Below are positions 45,439 through 53,440 of a DNA stretch of 64,000 nt, piece by piece. This DNA is from Desulfuromonadaceae bacterium (GTDB lineage Bacteria > Desulfobacterota > Desulfuromonadia > Geobacterales > Pseudopelobacteraceae), in assembly GCA_028683435.1 (NCBI GenBank), contig JAQUIG010000003.1, forward strand, positions 62,001 through 126,000, read 5' to 3'. Within the stretch, counting starts at the first letter, position 1, and every line of letters begins with the position of its first letter. The notes beneath the pieces are model-generated. The model was not told the DNA's origin and searched no databases. It saw only the letters and a list, made by a program, of their open reading frames with translations. Both the position numbers and the translations under genes were made by a program.

Positions 45439-48039
45439 ATGGCACATACAGAGCCCAGCGACAAAAAGAGTACGGCAACATTGACCATCGACGGCAAACA
45501 GGTAACGGTCCCCGGCGGTGCTACTATCCTGGAAGCGGCTGCGGAATTAGGTATCAAAATTCCTACTCTCTGCTGGTTGAAGAAGGTCTCCACAACCGGA
45601 GCCTGCAGGATTTGCGTGGTCAAAGTAGAAGGAGTCGACCGTTTTATGACCGCCTGCAACACTCCGGTCAAGGACGGCATAACGGTTACGACGACTTCGC
45701 CGGAACTTGAGTCTGCCCGCAAGAAGACTCTGGAGCTGATGCTCGTTAATCACCCGCTGGACTGTCCGGTCTGTGATGCCGGCGGTGAATGTGATCTGCA
45801 GGATACCTGCTACTCCCTTAAGGTGGACAAAAACGAATACAGTGCCGAGCTGGAACGTCTTCCGATCCGTTTTGACTGGAAACTGCTGGAGAGCGACCCG
45901 AACCGCTGCATCCTCTGTGAAAAATGTGTCAAGGTCTGCCGGGAAGTTGTTGGGCGTGAAGCAATTGAGATCGTAGATAGAGGTGATAATACAATCATCG
46001 ATACCATCTCCCGTAAGCCTCTCGATTGCGATTTTTGCGGCAACTGCATCGATGTCTGTCCGACCGGTACGCTGATCAGCAAGCCGTTTAAATTCAAGGG
46101 CCGCCCCTGGACTTTTGATGTAACCAACAGCATCTGCGCATTTTGTTCTTCAGGCTGTCAGATCCAGTACCATGCCAAGGATGGACGGGTTGAACGTGTA
46201 ACCAGCTCCGATGACGGTTACAACAAGGGTAATCTCTGTATCAACGGCCGTTTCGGATATGCCGCCTTCAATTCACCGGAGCGCATAACATCACCCTTGA
46301 TCAAAGACAGCTCAGGTAAATTGGAAAAAACTACCTGGGATCAGGCGCTCAGGGCTGTTGCCACGGGGCTAAAAGATATAGCGACCGCATCGGGCGGGAG
46401 CGCCGTTGCCGGCATCGGCTCACCGCGAGTAACAAACGAAGAAAGTTATCTTTTCCAGAAGTTCCTGCGCGGGGCGCTGGGGAGCAACAATATTGATTCC
46501 GAAGCTCGTCTCGGCTACCTGCCAGCACAGGTGATACAGTGGGAAATGCTCGGTTATAGCGGCGGCACCTTCGGCATGGATGTCATTGAAAAGGCAACCG
46601 CAATTGTTGTTATCGGCGCCGATCTCAAAGCCGAATCGGCCGGATTCGCCTATCGTGCCATTCAGGCTGCCACAAAAAATGACGCAAAACTGGTGGTGGC
46701 AGGAAGTCGCGCCAGCTCAATGAACAAGTTTGCCAACGCTTTCCTGCAGTGCCGTCCCGGCAGTGAAGCCTGGCTAGTTGCCGGTCTTAACAAGGCGGTA
46801 CTGGCTGAAGGCCTTGTTTCCTCTGTCGACGTAATGAAGCTTGATGTTCTGAAGTCGTCACTGGAGGCCCTTTCGTTCGAGCGCATCACTGAAATTTCAG
46901 GGGTCTCCGAAGTTGAGTTCTGTGAGGCGGCCGCTCTGATCTGTTCAGGTGGACGCACCGCAGTCATCTACGGTGCCGACGTCATCCGTTCTGCCGACAG
47001 CAGGAACGCCGTTGCCGGGGTCGTTAATCTGTCACTGTTGACCGGTGCCGTTGCTGAGACAGGGGCCGGAATTTATCCGCTGGACGAAAAAAACAATACC
47101 CAGGGTATGCTGGACATGGGGGTCTGCCCCGAATATCTGCCCGGATACCATACATATGAACACGCCGCCGGCACCTTCAGCTCCGCCTGGAAGGCCACCG
47201 TTCCGGTGATCCAGGGAAAAGATCTGTTTCAGATAGTTGATGCTATTGAAGCAGGCCAGATCAAGGCACTGTACGTTATGGGGAGCGATCCGCTCCATTT
47301 TATGCCGAATCGCAGCCGCGTCACCAAGGCTCTGCAGAAGCTGGAACTGCTGGTGGTGCAGGACCTCTTTCTGACCGAGACCGCCCGCATGGCGCATGTT
47401 TTTCTCCCGGCGGCAACCGGGGCCGAAAAGTCGGGCTCATTCACCTCTGCCGATAACCGGGTGCAAAGCTTCAGCGCAGCCGTTAAACCTGCCGGCGATG
47501 CGCGCAGTGATACAGATATACTGGCCTCACTGCACAAACTGGTAGCTCCGGATGCCGCAGGCGTCTCAACTCCGCTTGATGACCTGCAGCATGAGATCAC
47601 GGCTCTGACTGGCCTCTATAGTGAAATCTGCGATCAGAGCGGGTGCCGGATGGGACGCATTAAAAACCGCACTGCAACATTTATTTGTTCGCCGCTTGCG
47701 CCGCTTGCACTGCCACCTGCTGCCGGTCAGTTTGCGCTGACGGTCGGTCCGGTGCTGCACCATAACGGTTCAATCACGACCAGATCAGAGAATAACATGC
47801 TGGTTGCAGGAGAAGCGTATATTGAACTGTCAGAGACTGATGCCGCATCAATCGGTGTCACTGGTGGAGATACGGTAAAGATTACTTCGGAAACCGGCTC
47901 TGTTTCATTGAAAGCACGACTGTCCGCGCAGCTCCAGCGCGGCGCCGTTTTTGTTCCGGCTCATTTCAGTGTGGCGGCCATAAACACGCTGACCGGATCC
48001 TCCTCGTTTCCGCAGTATGTTTCAATTTCAAAGGGCTGA
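45439..48039 (+). CDS. sfrA: SfrA-like NADPH oxidoreductase alpha subunit
   Basis: An 866-residue NuoG/formate-dehydrogenase-like protein. In order: a 2Fe-2S ferredoxin domain (CWLKKVSTTGACRICVV, then ACNTPV), the His-Cys3 cluster HPLDCPVCDAGGECDLQD, two 4Fe-4S motifs (CILCEKCVKVC and CDFCGNCIDVCPTG), and a molybdopterin-oxidoreductase fold whose first 4Fe-4S reads ICAFCSSGCQIQYH. The C-terminal beta domain ends the protein. Start 45439 has TTGGAGA ahead; the longer frame to 45355 overlaps sfrB. It is the electron-transfer partner of SfrB, probably cytoplasmic. Confidence 0.9.
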   Translation: MAHTEPSDKKSTATLTIDGKQVTVPGGATILEAAAELGIKIPTLCWLKKVSTTGACRICVVKVEGVDRFMTACNTPVKDGITVTTTSPELESARKKTLELMLVNHPLDCPVCDAGGECDLQDTCYSLKVDKNEYSAELERLPIRFDWKLLESDPNRCILCEKCVKVCREVVGREAIEIVDRGDNTIIDTISRKPLDCDFCGNCIDVCPTGTLISKPFKFKGRPWTFDVTNSICAFCSSGCQIQYHAKDGRVERVTSSDDGYNKGNLCINGRFGYAAFNSPERITSPLIKDSSGKLEKTTWDQALRAVATGLKDIATASGGSAVAGIGSPRVTNEESYLFQKFLRGALGSNNIDSEARLGYLPAQVIQWEMLGYSGGTFGMDVIEKATAIVVIGADLKAESAGFAYRAIQAATKNDAKLVVAGSRASSMNKFANAFLQCRPGSEAWLVAGLNKAVLAEGLVSSVDVMKLDVLKSSLEALSFERITEISGVSEVEFCEAAALICSGGRTAVIYGADVIRSADSRNAVAGVVNLSLLTGAVAETGAGIYPLDEKNNTQGMLDMGVCPEYLPGYHTYEHAAGTFSSAWKATVPVIQGKDLFQIVDAIEAGQIKALYVMGSDPLHFMPNRSRVTKALQKLELLVVQDLFLTETARMAHVFLPAATGAEKSGSFTSADNRVQSFSAAVKPAGDARSDTDILASLHKLVAPDAAGVSTPLDDLQHEITALTGLYSEICDQSGCRMGRIKNRTATFICSPLAPLALPPAAGQFALTVGPVLHHNGSITTRSENNMLVAGEAYIELSETDAASIGVTGGDTVKITSETGSVSLKARLSAQLQRGAVFVPAHFSVAAINTLTGSSSFPQYVSISKG

Positions 48040-48067
48040 TAGTATTTTCACTATTCTGGATATGATT

Positions 48068-48100
48068 ATGGAAACGCCGCTTCTGCGGCGTTTCCATTTT
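48068..48100 (+). terminator. Terminator of sfrBA
   Basis: A perfect stem ATGGAAACGCCGC / GCGGCGTTTCCAT (48068-48080, 48085-48097) with a TTCT loop, followed by TTT. It closes the sfrB-sfrA transcript before the radical-SAM gene. Confidence 0.88.
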
Positions 48101-48131
48101 GAATTGTCGGTCTCCTCCCACCCCGTTACGT

Positions 48132-49811
48132 ATGAGTAGCGTTATCCGAAACAGGCACAGAGTCTTGCTCAAGGCGGAGACTCATCTTCATCCGCATGGC
48201 CGCGTCGGGCAGCTTTCCATCTGTCTTGTCTCTCCAAGCCGCTATCGTACTGGCATGAGCAGTCTCGGCTTTCAAGCCGTTTATGCGCTCCTGGCCGACT
48301 CAACTGATATACGCTGTGAACGGGCCTTTCTCCCCGATCGCGAGGAACTCGAAGAATACCGCCGCAGCGGCACGCCGCTGCTCTCCCTGGAATCTTCGAC
48401 CCCCCTGGCTGATTTTGATCTGGTTGCCTTTTCCACCTCGTTTGAGCCGGACTATCTCAATATCCCCCTGATCCTCACTCTGGCACGGATTCCGTTCTAC
48501 TCACGCGAGCGGACCCATTCTGACCCGCTGATCATCGCCGGAGGCGCCGCCTTCTTTATCAATCCCGAACCGGTTGCCGATTTTATCGACGCCATCTGCA
48601 TCGGAGAAGGTGAGGATGTAATCCCCGGCATGATCGCGACGCTGTTATCTCCGGTTGATAACGGCAGACGCGGATTGCTGCAGACTCTGTCAGCGATTCC
48701 GGGGGTATATGTCCCCGCTTTTTACCACCCCGATTATCATTCGGGTGCGCTGGTCAGGTATGATGCTGAAGCGGGTGCTCCGCTGCCGGTCGTGCGGGCG
48801 CCGGTATGTCTGGAGCAGCATGAACCATCCTCATCGCAGATCCTGACCGAAAATACCGAGTTCGGCGATATGTTCCTGGTGGAAGTCAGCCGGGGTTGCC
48901 CGCGCGGTTGCCGCTTCTGCAGCTCCGGGTTTATTTACGGCGCTTTTCGTCAACAGCCGTTCGACAACGTTGTCGCCCTGATCGACCAGGGGCTTGCCCA
49001 TCGCAGGAAGGTGGGACTGGTGGGGGCGGCTGTCTCCGATTATGCCGCGATCGGCCGGCTCTGCAAGTATATAGTCGAAAAGGGTGCCAAGGTCTCGGTC
49101 TCCTCTCTGCGAGTTGACCGGATTGATACTGAGATGCTGGATGCGCTGATCGCCAGCGGTCATAAAACGATCTCACTGGCTCCGGAGGGTGGGTCGCAGC
49201 GGATGCGCGACGTGATTCGTAAAAATCTTTCCGAGGCGCAGATCCTAGGCGCCTGCGAGATGTTGATCGCCCGCGATATTCTCAACCTGAAGCTGTACTT
49301 CATTATCGGCCTTCCGGGTGAAACGGATGCCGACCTTGACGAGATGATCCGTTTGATCGAAACGATCCGCGAGCGGGTCATCGAGCGGGGACGCGCCAAC
49401 AAACGGCTGGGCGAAATAACCGTGTCCGTCAACCCGTTCATTCCCAAGCCGTTTACCCCCTTTCAGTGGTGCGGCATGGAACCGCTCCTGTCGCTGGAGC
49501 GCAAGGTCAAGCTGCTTGAGTCCAGATTGCGGCGACTCCCCAACGTCAAGCTGAAGGTCGAAAGCCTGCGCGAATCCTATCTGCAGGCGCTCCTGTCGCG
49601 TGGAGATCGCCGATTGTCTCCGCTGCTGGTTGAAATGGCCGGGGGAGCTAACCTCAAAAAAGCTGCGAAATCGTGCGGAATAGATACAAACTGGTATGTA
49701 CAGCGTACCATCGCTACAGATGAAATATTGCCGTGGAGCGTAGTCGGCACGGCGGAAATGGCGATGCTGCGTAGAGAGTACGAGCGGGCGCTGGCGGGAG
49801 GGGAACCTTGA
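48132..49811 (+). CDS. Radical SAM protein with B12-binding-like domain
   Basis: A 559-residue protein. The N-terminal half resembles the B12-binding/Rossmann region of the fusion at 27.4 kb (TGMSSLGFQAVYALLAD; LIIAGGAAFFINPEPVADFID), and the radical SAM motif is CPRGCRFC in VSRGCPRGCRFCSSGF. The DUF2344 half is missing. It appears to be a shorter paralogue of the same family. ATG 48132 is used; no strong Shine-Dalgarno is visible. Its stop overlaps a 59-residue zinc-ribbon gene that starts with TTG. Substrate unknown. Confidence 0.88.
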   Translation: MSSVIRNRHRVLLKAETHLHPHGRVGQLSICLVSPSRYRTGMSSLGFQAVYALLADSTDIRCERAFLPDREELEEYRRSGTPLLSLESSTPLADFDLVAFSTSFEPDYLNIPLILTLARIPFYSRERTHSDPLIIAGGAAFFINPEPVADFIDAICIGEGEDVIPGMIATLLSPVDNGRRGLLQTLSAIPGVYVPAFYHPDYHSGALVRYDAEAGAPLPVVRAPVCLEQHEPSSSQILTENTEFGDMFLVEVSRGCPRGCRFCSSGFIYGAFRQQPFDNVVALIDQGLAHRRKVGLVGAAVSDYAAIGRLCKYIVEKGAKVSVSSLRVDRIDTEMLDALIASGHKTISLAPEGGSQRMRDVIRKNLSEAQILGACEMLIARDILNLKLYFIIGLPGETDADLDEMIRLIETIRERVIERGRANKRLGEITVSVNPFIPKPFTPFQWCGMEPLLSLERKVKLLESRLRRLPNVKLKVESLRESYLQALLSRGDRRLSPLLVEMAGGANLKKAAKSCGIDTNWYVQRTIATDEILPWSVVGTAEMAMLRREYERALAGGEP

Positions 49812-49987
49812 AAAAATGTACGATGTGCACGAAAGAGTTTGACGAAAATGCAGTGCAGTCCGATTATGCAGAAGCGGGTGAATGGCTGGCTGGTGAGATT
49901 TGGAAGGATGTTGGCGAACTATGCCCGCTCTGCCTTGAAAACCGGGCCAGGCTGGTGATGATGTACGACCGTAATTATAACTCTTAG
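49808..49987 (+). CDS. Small zinc-ribbon protein coupled to radical SAM gene
   Basis: A 59-residue protein beginning with TTG at 49808, overlapping the radical-SAM stop by four bases and preceded by GGGAGGGG. It has two CxxC pairs (CTMC at residues 4-7 and CPLC at about 39-42) and acidic helices between, a minimal zinc ribbon. The size is below the limit of many gene finders. Tight coupling suggests it serves the radical-SAM enzyme, perhaps as a partner or metal carrier, but that is inference. Confidence 0.7.
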   Translation: MKKCTMCTKEFDENAVQSDYAEAGEWLAGEIWKDVGELCPLCLENRARLVMMYDRNYNS

Positions 49988-50003
49988 AGAATCTGTTTCA
50001 GTG

Positions 50004-50058
50004 ACGCAACAAGAAGAGGCGAGCTATGCGCTCGCCTCTTCTTGTTGCGTAGTACTTT
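50004..50058. terminator. Bidirectional terminator, radical-SAM unit / flavodiiron gene
   Basis: A perfect 21-bp stem (50004-50024 against 50030-50050) with a TATGC loop and TTTT shortly after. It lies between the convergent zinc-ribbon gene and the flavodiiron gene. Confidence 0.88.
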
Positions 50059-50075
50059 TAACACTCCAATATATT

Positions 50076-51266
50076 CTACTTGGCTGCCACCGCGTCAGCT
50101 GCAGCCCGTCCGAGCGCTTCGCACTGTTCAATGACTTCCGGTTTTGGGGTGAATATTGTCCGCACCGTCTCACCAACCAGCTTGAACCCGAGGCTCTTGA
50201 GACGATCTTCTGCCATTTTACACGCCTCGCCGCTCCAGCCGTAGCTGCCGAATACTCCTGCCAGATTGGTCTTGAGTGTTACGGTGCTGAGATAGGCCAG
50301 CACTTCCCACATCGGTTTTGCAATATCGCGGTTAAATGTCGGGACCCCGAAAAGCAGGGCATCGGCCTCCTCCATCAGATTCCGCAGTTCACTCGCATTC
50401 AGGTTGTTGATATGGTAGCTGGCGACCTCAATGCCGTGCTGTGCAGCACCGGCGGCAACGGCGTGAGCCATCTTTTCAGTACTGCCGTGTGGTGAAAGAA
50501 AGAGGACAACGATCTTTTTACCCTGTGAGGTAGGCTTGCTCCAGTTTTCAAACTGCTGGATAACTTTCCACGGATCGCGTCGGATGATAGGCCCATGACT
50601 GGGGCAGATCATGTCGATCACGTCGTGGCGGATTTTCTCAACGGCTGACAGTACCTTCCCCTTGAAGGGGCGGAAGATGCAGTCAAAATAAAAATGACGT
50701 GCGGAGGTAAAGTCCTCAACCTCGTCGTTGAAGATATGTCCGGACTGCCAATAGTGGGCTGCAAAGGCATCACAGGTAAAAAGGATATTCTCCTCCTCCA
50801 CTCTGGTGAACATGGTGTCAGGCCAATGAAGAAAAGGGGCGATGATAAAGCGGAGTGTCCGCCCTCCCAGATCAAGGGTATCCCCGTCTTTAACCGTTTG
50901 GCAGTTTATCGGCTTCTGCAGAATATTGCCGAGAAAATTTTTGGCCGCTGTCGTGCAGTAGACAATTGCCTGCGGCGCCTGCTCCAGCAGATACGCCAGC
51001 GAGCCGGAGTGGTCGTGCTCGGTGTGATTGACGATTATATAGTCGATGGTTTTGGGGTCTACCAGCGATCTGACCTTATCAATGTATTCGTCAACAAACT
51101 TTTCTTCGACGGTGTCGATAAGAACTGTTTTGTCGGTCCCTTTAAGCAGATAGGCATTATAACTGGTACCATGCTCGGTCGGGAAAAGGTCGTCAAAGAC
51201 CCGCAGATCGGGATCCTCAGATCCGATCCAGTGCAGTCCTGGTTTGATTTCTATAGGTCCCATCAT
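50076..51266 (-). CDS. A-type flavodiiron protein (FprA family)
   Basis: A 396-residue flavodiiron protein: an N-terminal metallo-beta-lactamase-like domain with the diiron motif HTEHDH (H-x-E-x-D-H) and later His/Asp ligands, and a C-terminal flavodoxin domain binding FMN (VVLFLSPHGSTEKMAHAVA). These enzymes reduce O2 or NO in the cytoplasm to protect anaerobes. AAGGAGA precedes the start. A large inverted repeat lies in the leader 26 bases upstream of the start and may control expression. Confidence 0.95.
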   Translation of the reverse strand: MMGPIEIKPGLHWIGSEDPDLRVFDDLFPTEHGTSYNAYLLKGTDKTVLIDTVEEKFVDEYIDKVRSLVDPKTIDYIIVNHTEHDHSGSLAYLLEQAPQAIVYCTTAAKNFLGNILQKPINCQTVKDGDTLDLGGRTLRFIIAPFLHWPDTMFTRVEEENILFTCDAFAAHYWQSGHIFNDEVEDFTSARHFYFDCIFRPFKGKVLSAVEKIRHDVIDMICPSHGPIIRRDPWKVIQQFENWSKPTSQGKKIVVLFLSPHGSTEKMAHAVAAGAAQHGIEVASYHINNLNASELRNLMEEADALLFGVPTFNRDIAKPMWEVLAYLSTVTLKTNLAGVFGSYGWSGEACKMAEDRLKSLGFKLVGETVRTIFTPKPEVIEQCEALGRAAADAVAAK

Positions 51267-51293
51267 GATGTATGATCTCCTTTTAGTAAGTTA

Positions 51294-51332
51294 GAAATTA
51301 TTTCTTGCGCTTTTTGGCAAGAAAATAATTTC
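51294..51332 (-). promoter_or_regulatory. Large inverted repeat in the flavodiiron leader
   Basis: GAAATTATTTCTTGC (51294-51308) pairs with GCAAGAAAATAATTTC (51317-51332) with one bulged base and an 8-base loop. It sits just upstream of the Shine-Dalgarno on the minus strand. It may be an operator or a leader RNA hairpin for oxygen- or NO-linked control. Confidence 0.55.
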
Positions 51333-51423
51333 GTTAACGCACTTATCCAGTTTATCCGGGTTAGGTATTTTAATATACTATGCAATAACATATCAGAATT
51401 AATATATTGCATACAAGATACAA

Positions 51424-52056
51424 ATGATCAATTTGAAATTGTTTCGCCGCCCTGTTTCTGCTACAGATAAAAGCATGAAACAAAAAGCTCGATCACGTAT
51501 AAACGCATTAGTACCGTTGCTTAAAGACCCCGTACCGGGCGTAAGAGCCGCGGCAGCCGAGGCGATTGAAAAGCTGGAAGCGCTCAGCGCTGTTGATGAC
51601 ATTCTTGCAACGCTTAAAACGGGAAGCATGGGCGCCCGCATCGGTGCCATCTATGCACTCGGTGAGATTGGCGGAGAGAAGGTGCTGCCGCCGCTCGTCT
51701 ACTGTGCCCGAAGGCCCGAAGTGGATCTCCGCTCGGCCGCCGTGGAGGTACTGGGAAGGTTGGCATTGCCGGCAGCTCTCCCGGTCGTGGCAGAGCTTCT
51801 CGATGATGAAAACCCGACGGTTCAGGGTCGGGCGATAGCGGCGCTGCGTTACTTCTCACCCTCTCCGGATGTTCTCAACAAGCTGCGCCACTTCCTGAGC
51901 GCGAGTGACGGAGTGTTGGAGGCCGAAGCGGCAATGACCCTGGCGGGACTCAATGACCAGTATTCATTGGGCAGAATTCGTGCGCTTTTGGCGTCTGGTC
52001 ACGCCTCAACCCGGCAGGCGGCCGCAACGGCACTCAGTATTATGCCGCTTCAGTAA
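51424..52056 (+). CDS. HEAT-repeat protein
   Basis: A 210-residue protein made of tandem HEAT repeats (for example LLKDPVPGVRAAAAEAIEKL, GEIGGEKVLPPLVYCARR, LDDENPTVQGRAIAALRYF). Such repeats form a curved protein-binding scaffold, often in regulation. It lies next to the HD-GYP and second HEAT genes and its 3' end overlaps the convergent HD-GYP gene by 17 bases. No signal peptide. Confidence 0.85.
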   Translation: MINLKLFRRPVSATDKSMKQKARSRINALVPLLKDPVPGVRAAAAEAIEKLEALSAVDDILATLKTGSMGARIGAIYALGEIGGEKVLPPLVYCARRPEVDLRSAAVEVLGRLALPAALPVVAELLDDENPTVQGRAIAALRYFSPSPDVLNKLRHFLSASDGVLEAEAAMTLAGLNDQYSLGRIRALLASGHASTRQAAATALSIMPLQ

Positions 52057-53440
52057 ATCCACCTGTAATCAATCGCCCGATATCGATGTCCTTGAGCAGC
52101 GGATCAACGACCGCGACTATTGCGGCGTAATGCGACCCGTCAGAGCCGACCAACGCTTGCTCGCGCGGTACCGGTAACCGCTCTCCTTCGCCGTCAATCA
52201 CAATCCTCACCAGCGGTGCCTTCCCGTCCTGCGGGTTTGGACGATGCACAAGCGCAACCTCGTTGGTATCAAGGCGTACGAGCGTGCCCACCGGATAGTC
52301 CCCCATCATTTTTATAAAACACTCAACAATAGCTCCGTTTAGAATTGTGCCCGCCAATTTCTGCATCTCATCAAGGGCTGCCTTCGGGGTGGCCGGGTGC
52401 TGATAAACGCGCAATGTCGTGATGGCATCGTAGGTATCAGCAACAGCAACAATATCAATCATCTGATTAAAGGGTAACTGGGTTGCCCATTCAGGATATC
52501 CGCTCCGGTTATAGTGCAGGTGATGCCCAAGCACAACGGAGGAAATATGCGGTGCCAGTCCCTCCATTTCACGGATGATTTTGGAACCGAACTCAGGGTG
52601 CCGTTTCATTTCATCAAATTCATCGCTGGAAAACTTGCCAGGCTTATTAAGAATGTTTTTCGGGATCATGACTTTGCCGATATCGTGGAGTTGCCCCGCA
52701 ATTCCCAGGTTCCTGACGGACATTGTGTCCAGGCCGAGTGTCGCCCCCAGCGCCATCGACAGAACGCCGACATTAACGCAGTGATTAAAGGTGTAATGGT
52801 CATAATCCTTGATCATTGTTAATCCCAGCAGCGCCCACGGCTCCTCCATGGTGATTGCGACCATCTTGTCAACAACCTTTATCAGCGGGGCACTGTTCGG
52901 GATGCGCCCCCGTTCAATATCGCGGCAGATCGTTTTAATGGCGGAGAGTGCGCGGGTGTACGCTGCGACGTGACCACCCTCGGGGACGATTTCAGCGTCA
53001 TCGTTGCCCTGATCAAAAGTTTCGTCGCCATGACGGACCAGTTTAAGGGAGGTGACCCCCCCTTCCGCCATCTGAACTGAAAGAGTGTCAAAGCGGACAC
53101 TTCTGGAAGAAAAGAGTTTGACGAATAATTCCAGTTCACCAAAGCTGACCGATGAGGTCGCTGTAATCCGGGCGATCCCTTTCTCGGTCAGCCGCTCCGT
53201 CAGGTCGGCGATTGCCGTTGAGGGTGCGATGAAGAGGTGATCGTCAAAGAACATGATGCCGTCGATAAGCCCCCAGGAAACCTGCTCTCCACAGCTGAGG
53301 GCCGTTGTCAGAATTTTATAGAGCTCCATGAGCGGTTGTCTGATCGCCGGGTGTGAAGGGGGGTAAAAGGCCATTCCTTTGACCGAGCCGGAAAAAAGAG
53401 TGATCAGTCTCAGTGCGTTCGGCTTATCAAGAGATCCCAT
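52040..53440 (-). CDS. HD-GYP domain phosphodiesterase with shared N-terminal domain
   Basis: A 466-residue protein. The N-terminal 150 residues (FYPPSHPAIRQPL, FFDDHLFIAPSTAIADL) resemble the start of the neighbouring HEAT protein. The C-terminal half has an HD-GYP domain with HDIGK, a later HH pair and the GYP element RSGYP. These enzymes degrade c-di-GMP to pGpG or GMP, although the HHE motif reads HHL here. Start 53440 has AGGGAG ahead and overlaps the stop of the HEAT gene by 14 bases, so the two are translated together. Confidence 0.9.
   Translation of the reverse strand: MGSLDKPNALRLITLFSGSVKGMAFYPPSHPAIRQPLMELYKILTTALSCGEQVSWGLIDGIMFFDDHLFIAPSTAIADLTERLTEKGIARITATSSVSFGELELFVKLFSSRSVRFDTLSVQMAEGGVTSLKLVRHGDETFDQGNDDAEIVPEGGHVAAYTRALSAIKTICRDIERGRIPNSAPLIKVVDKMVAITMEEPWALLGLTMIKDYDHYTFNHCVNVGVLSMALGATLGLDTMSVRNLGIAGQLHDIGKVMIPKNILNKPGKFSSDEFDEMKRHPEFGSKIIREMEGLAPHISSVVLGHHLHYNRSGYPEWATQLPFNQMIDIVAVADTYDAITTLRVYQHPATPKAALDEMQKLAGTILNGAIVECFIKMMGDYPVGTLVRLDTNEVALVHRPNPQDGKAPLVRIVIDGEGERLPVPREQALVGSDGSHYAAIVAVVDPLLKDIDIGRLITGGFTEAA

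Noticed and set aside
2157-51348. A 16-base exact match GTTAACGCACTTATCC at 2157-2172 and 51333-51348.
   Set aside because: In a 64-kb window about one exact 16-base match between two places is expected by chance when all pairs and both strands are counted, and the flanks do not continue.
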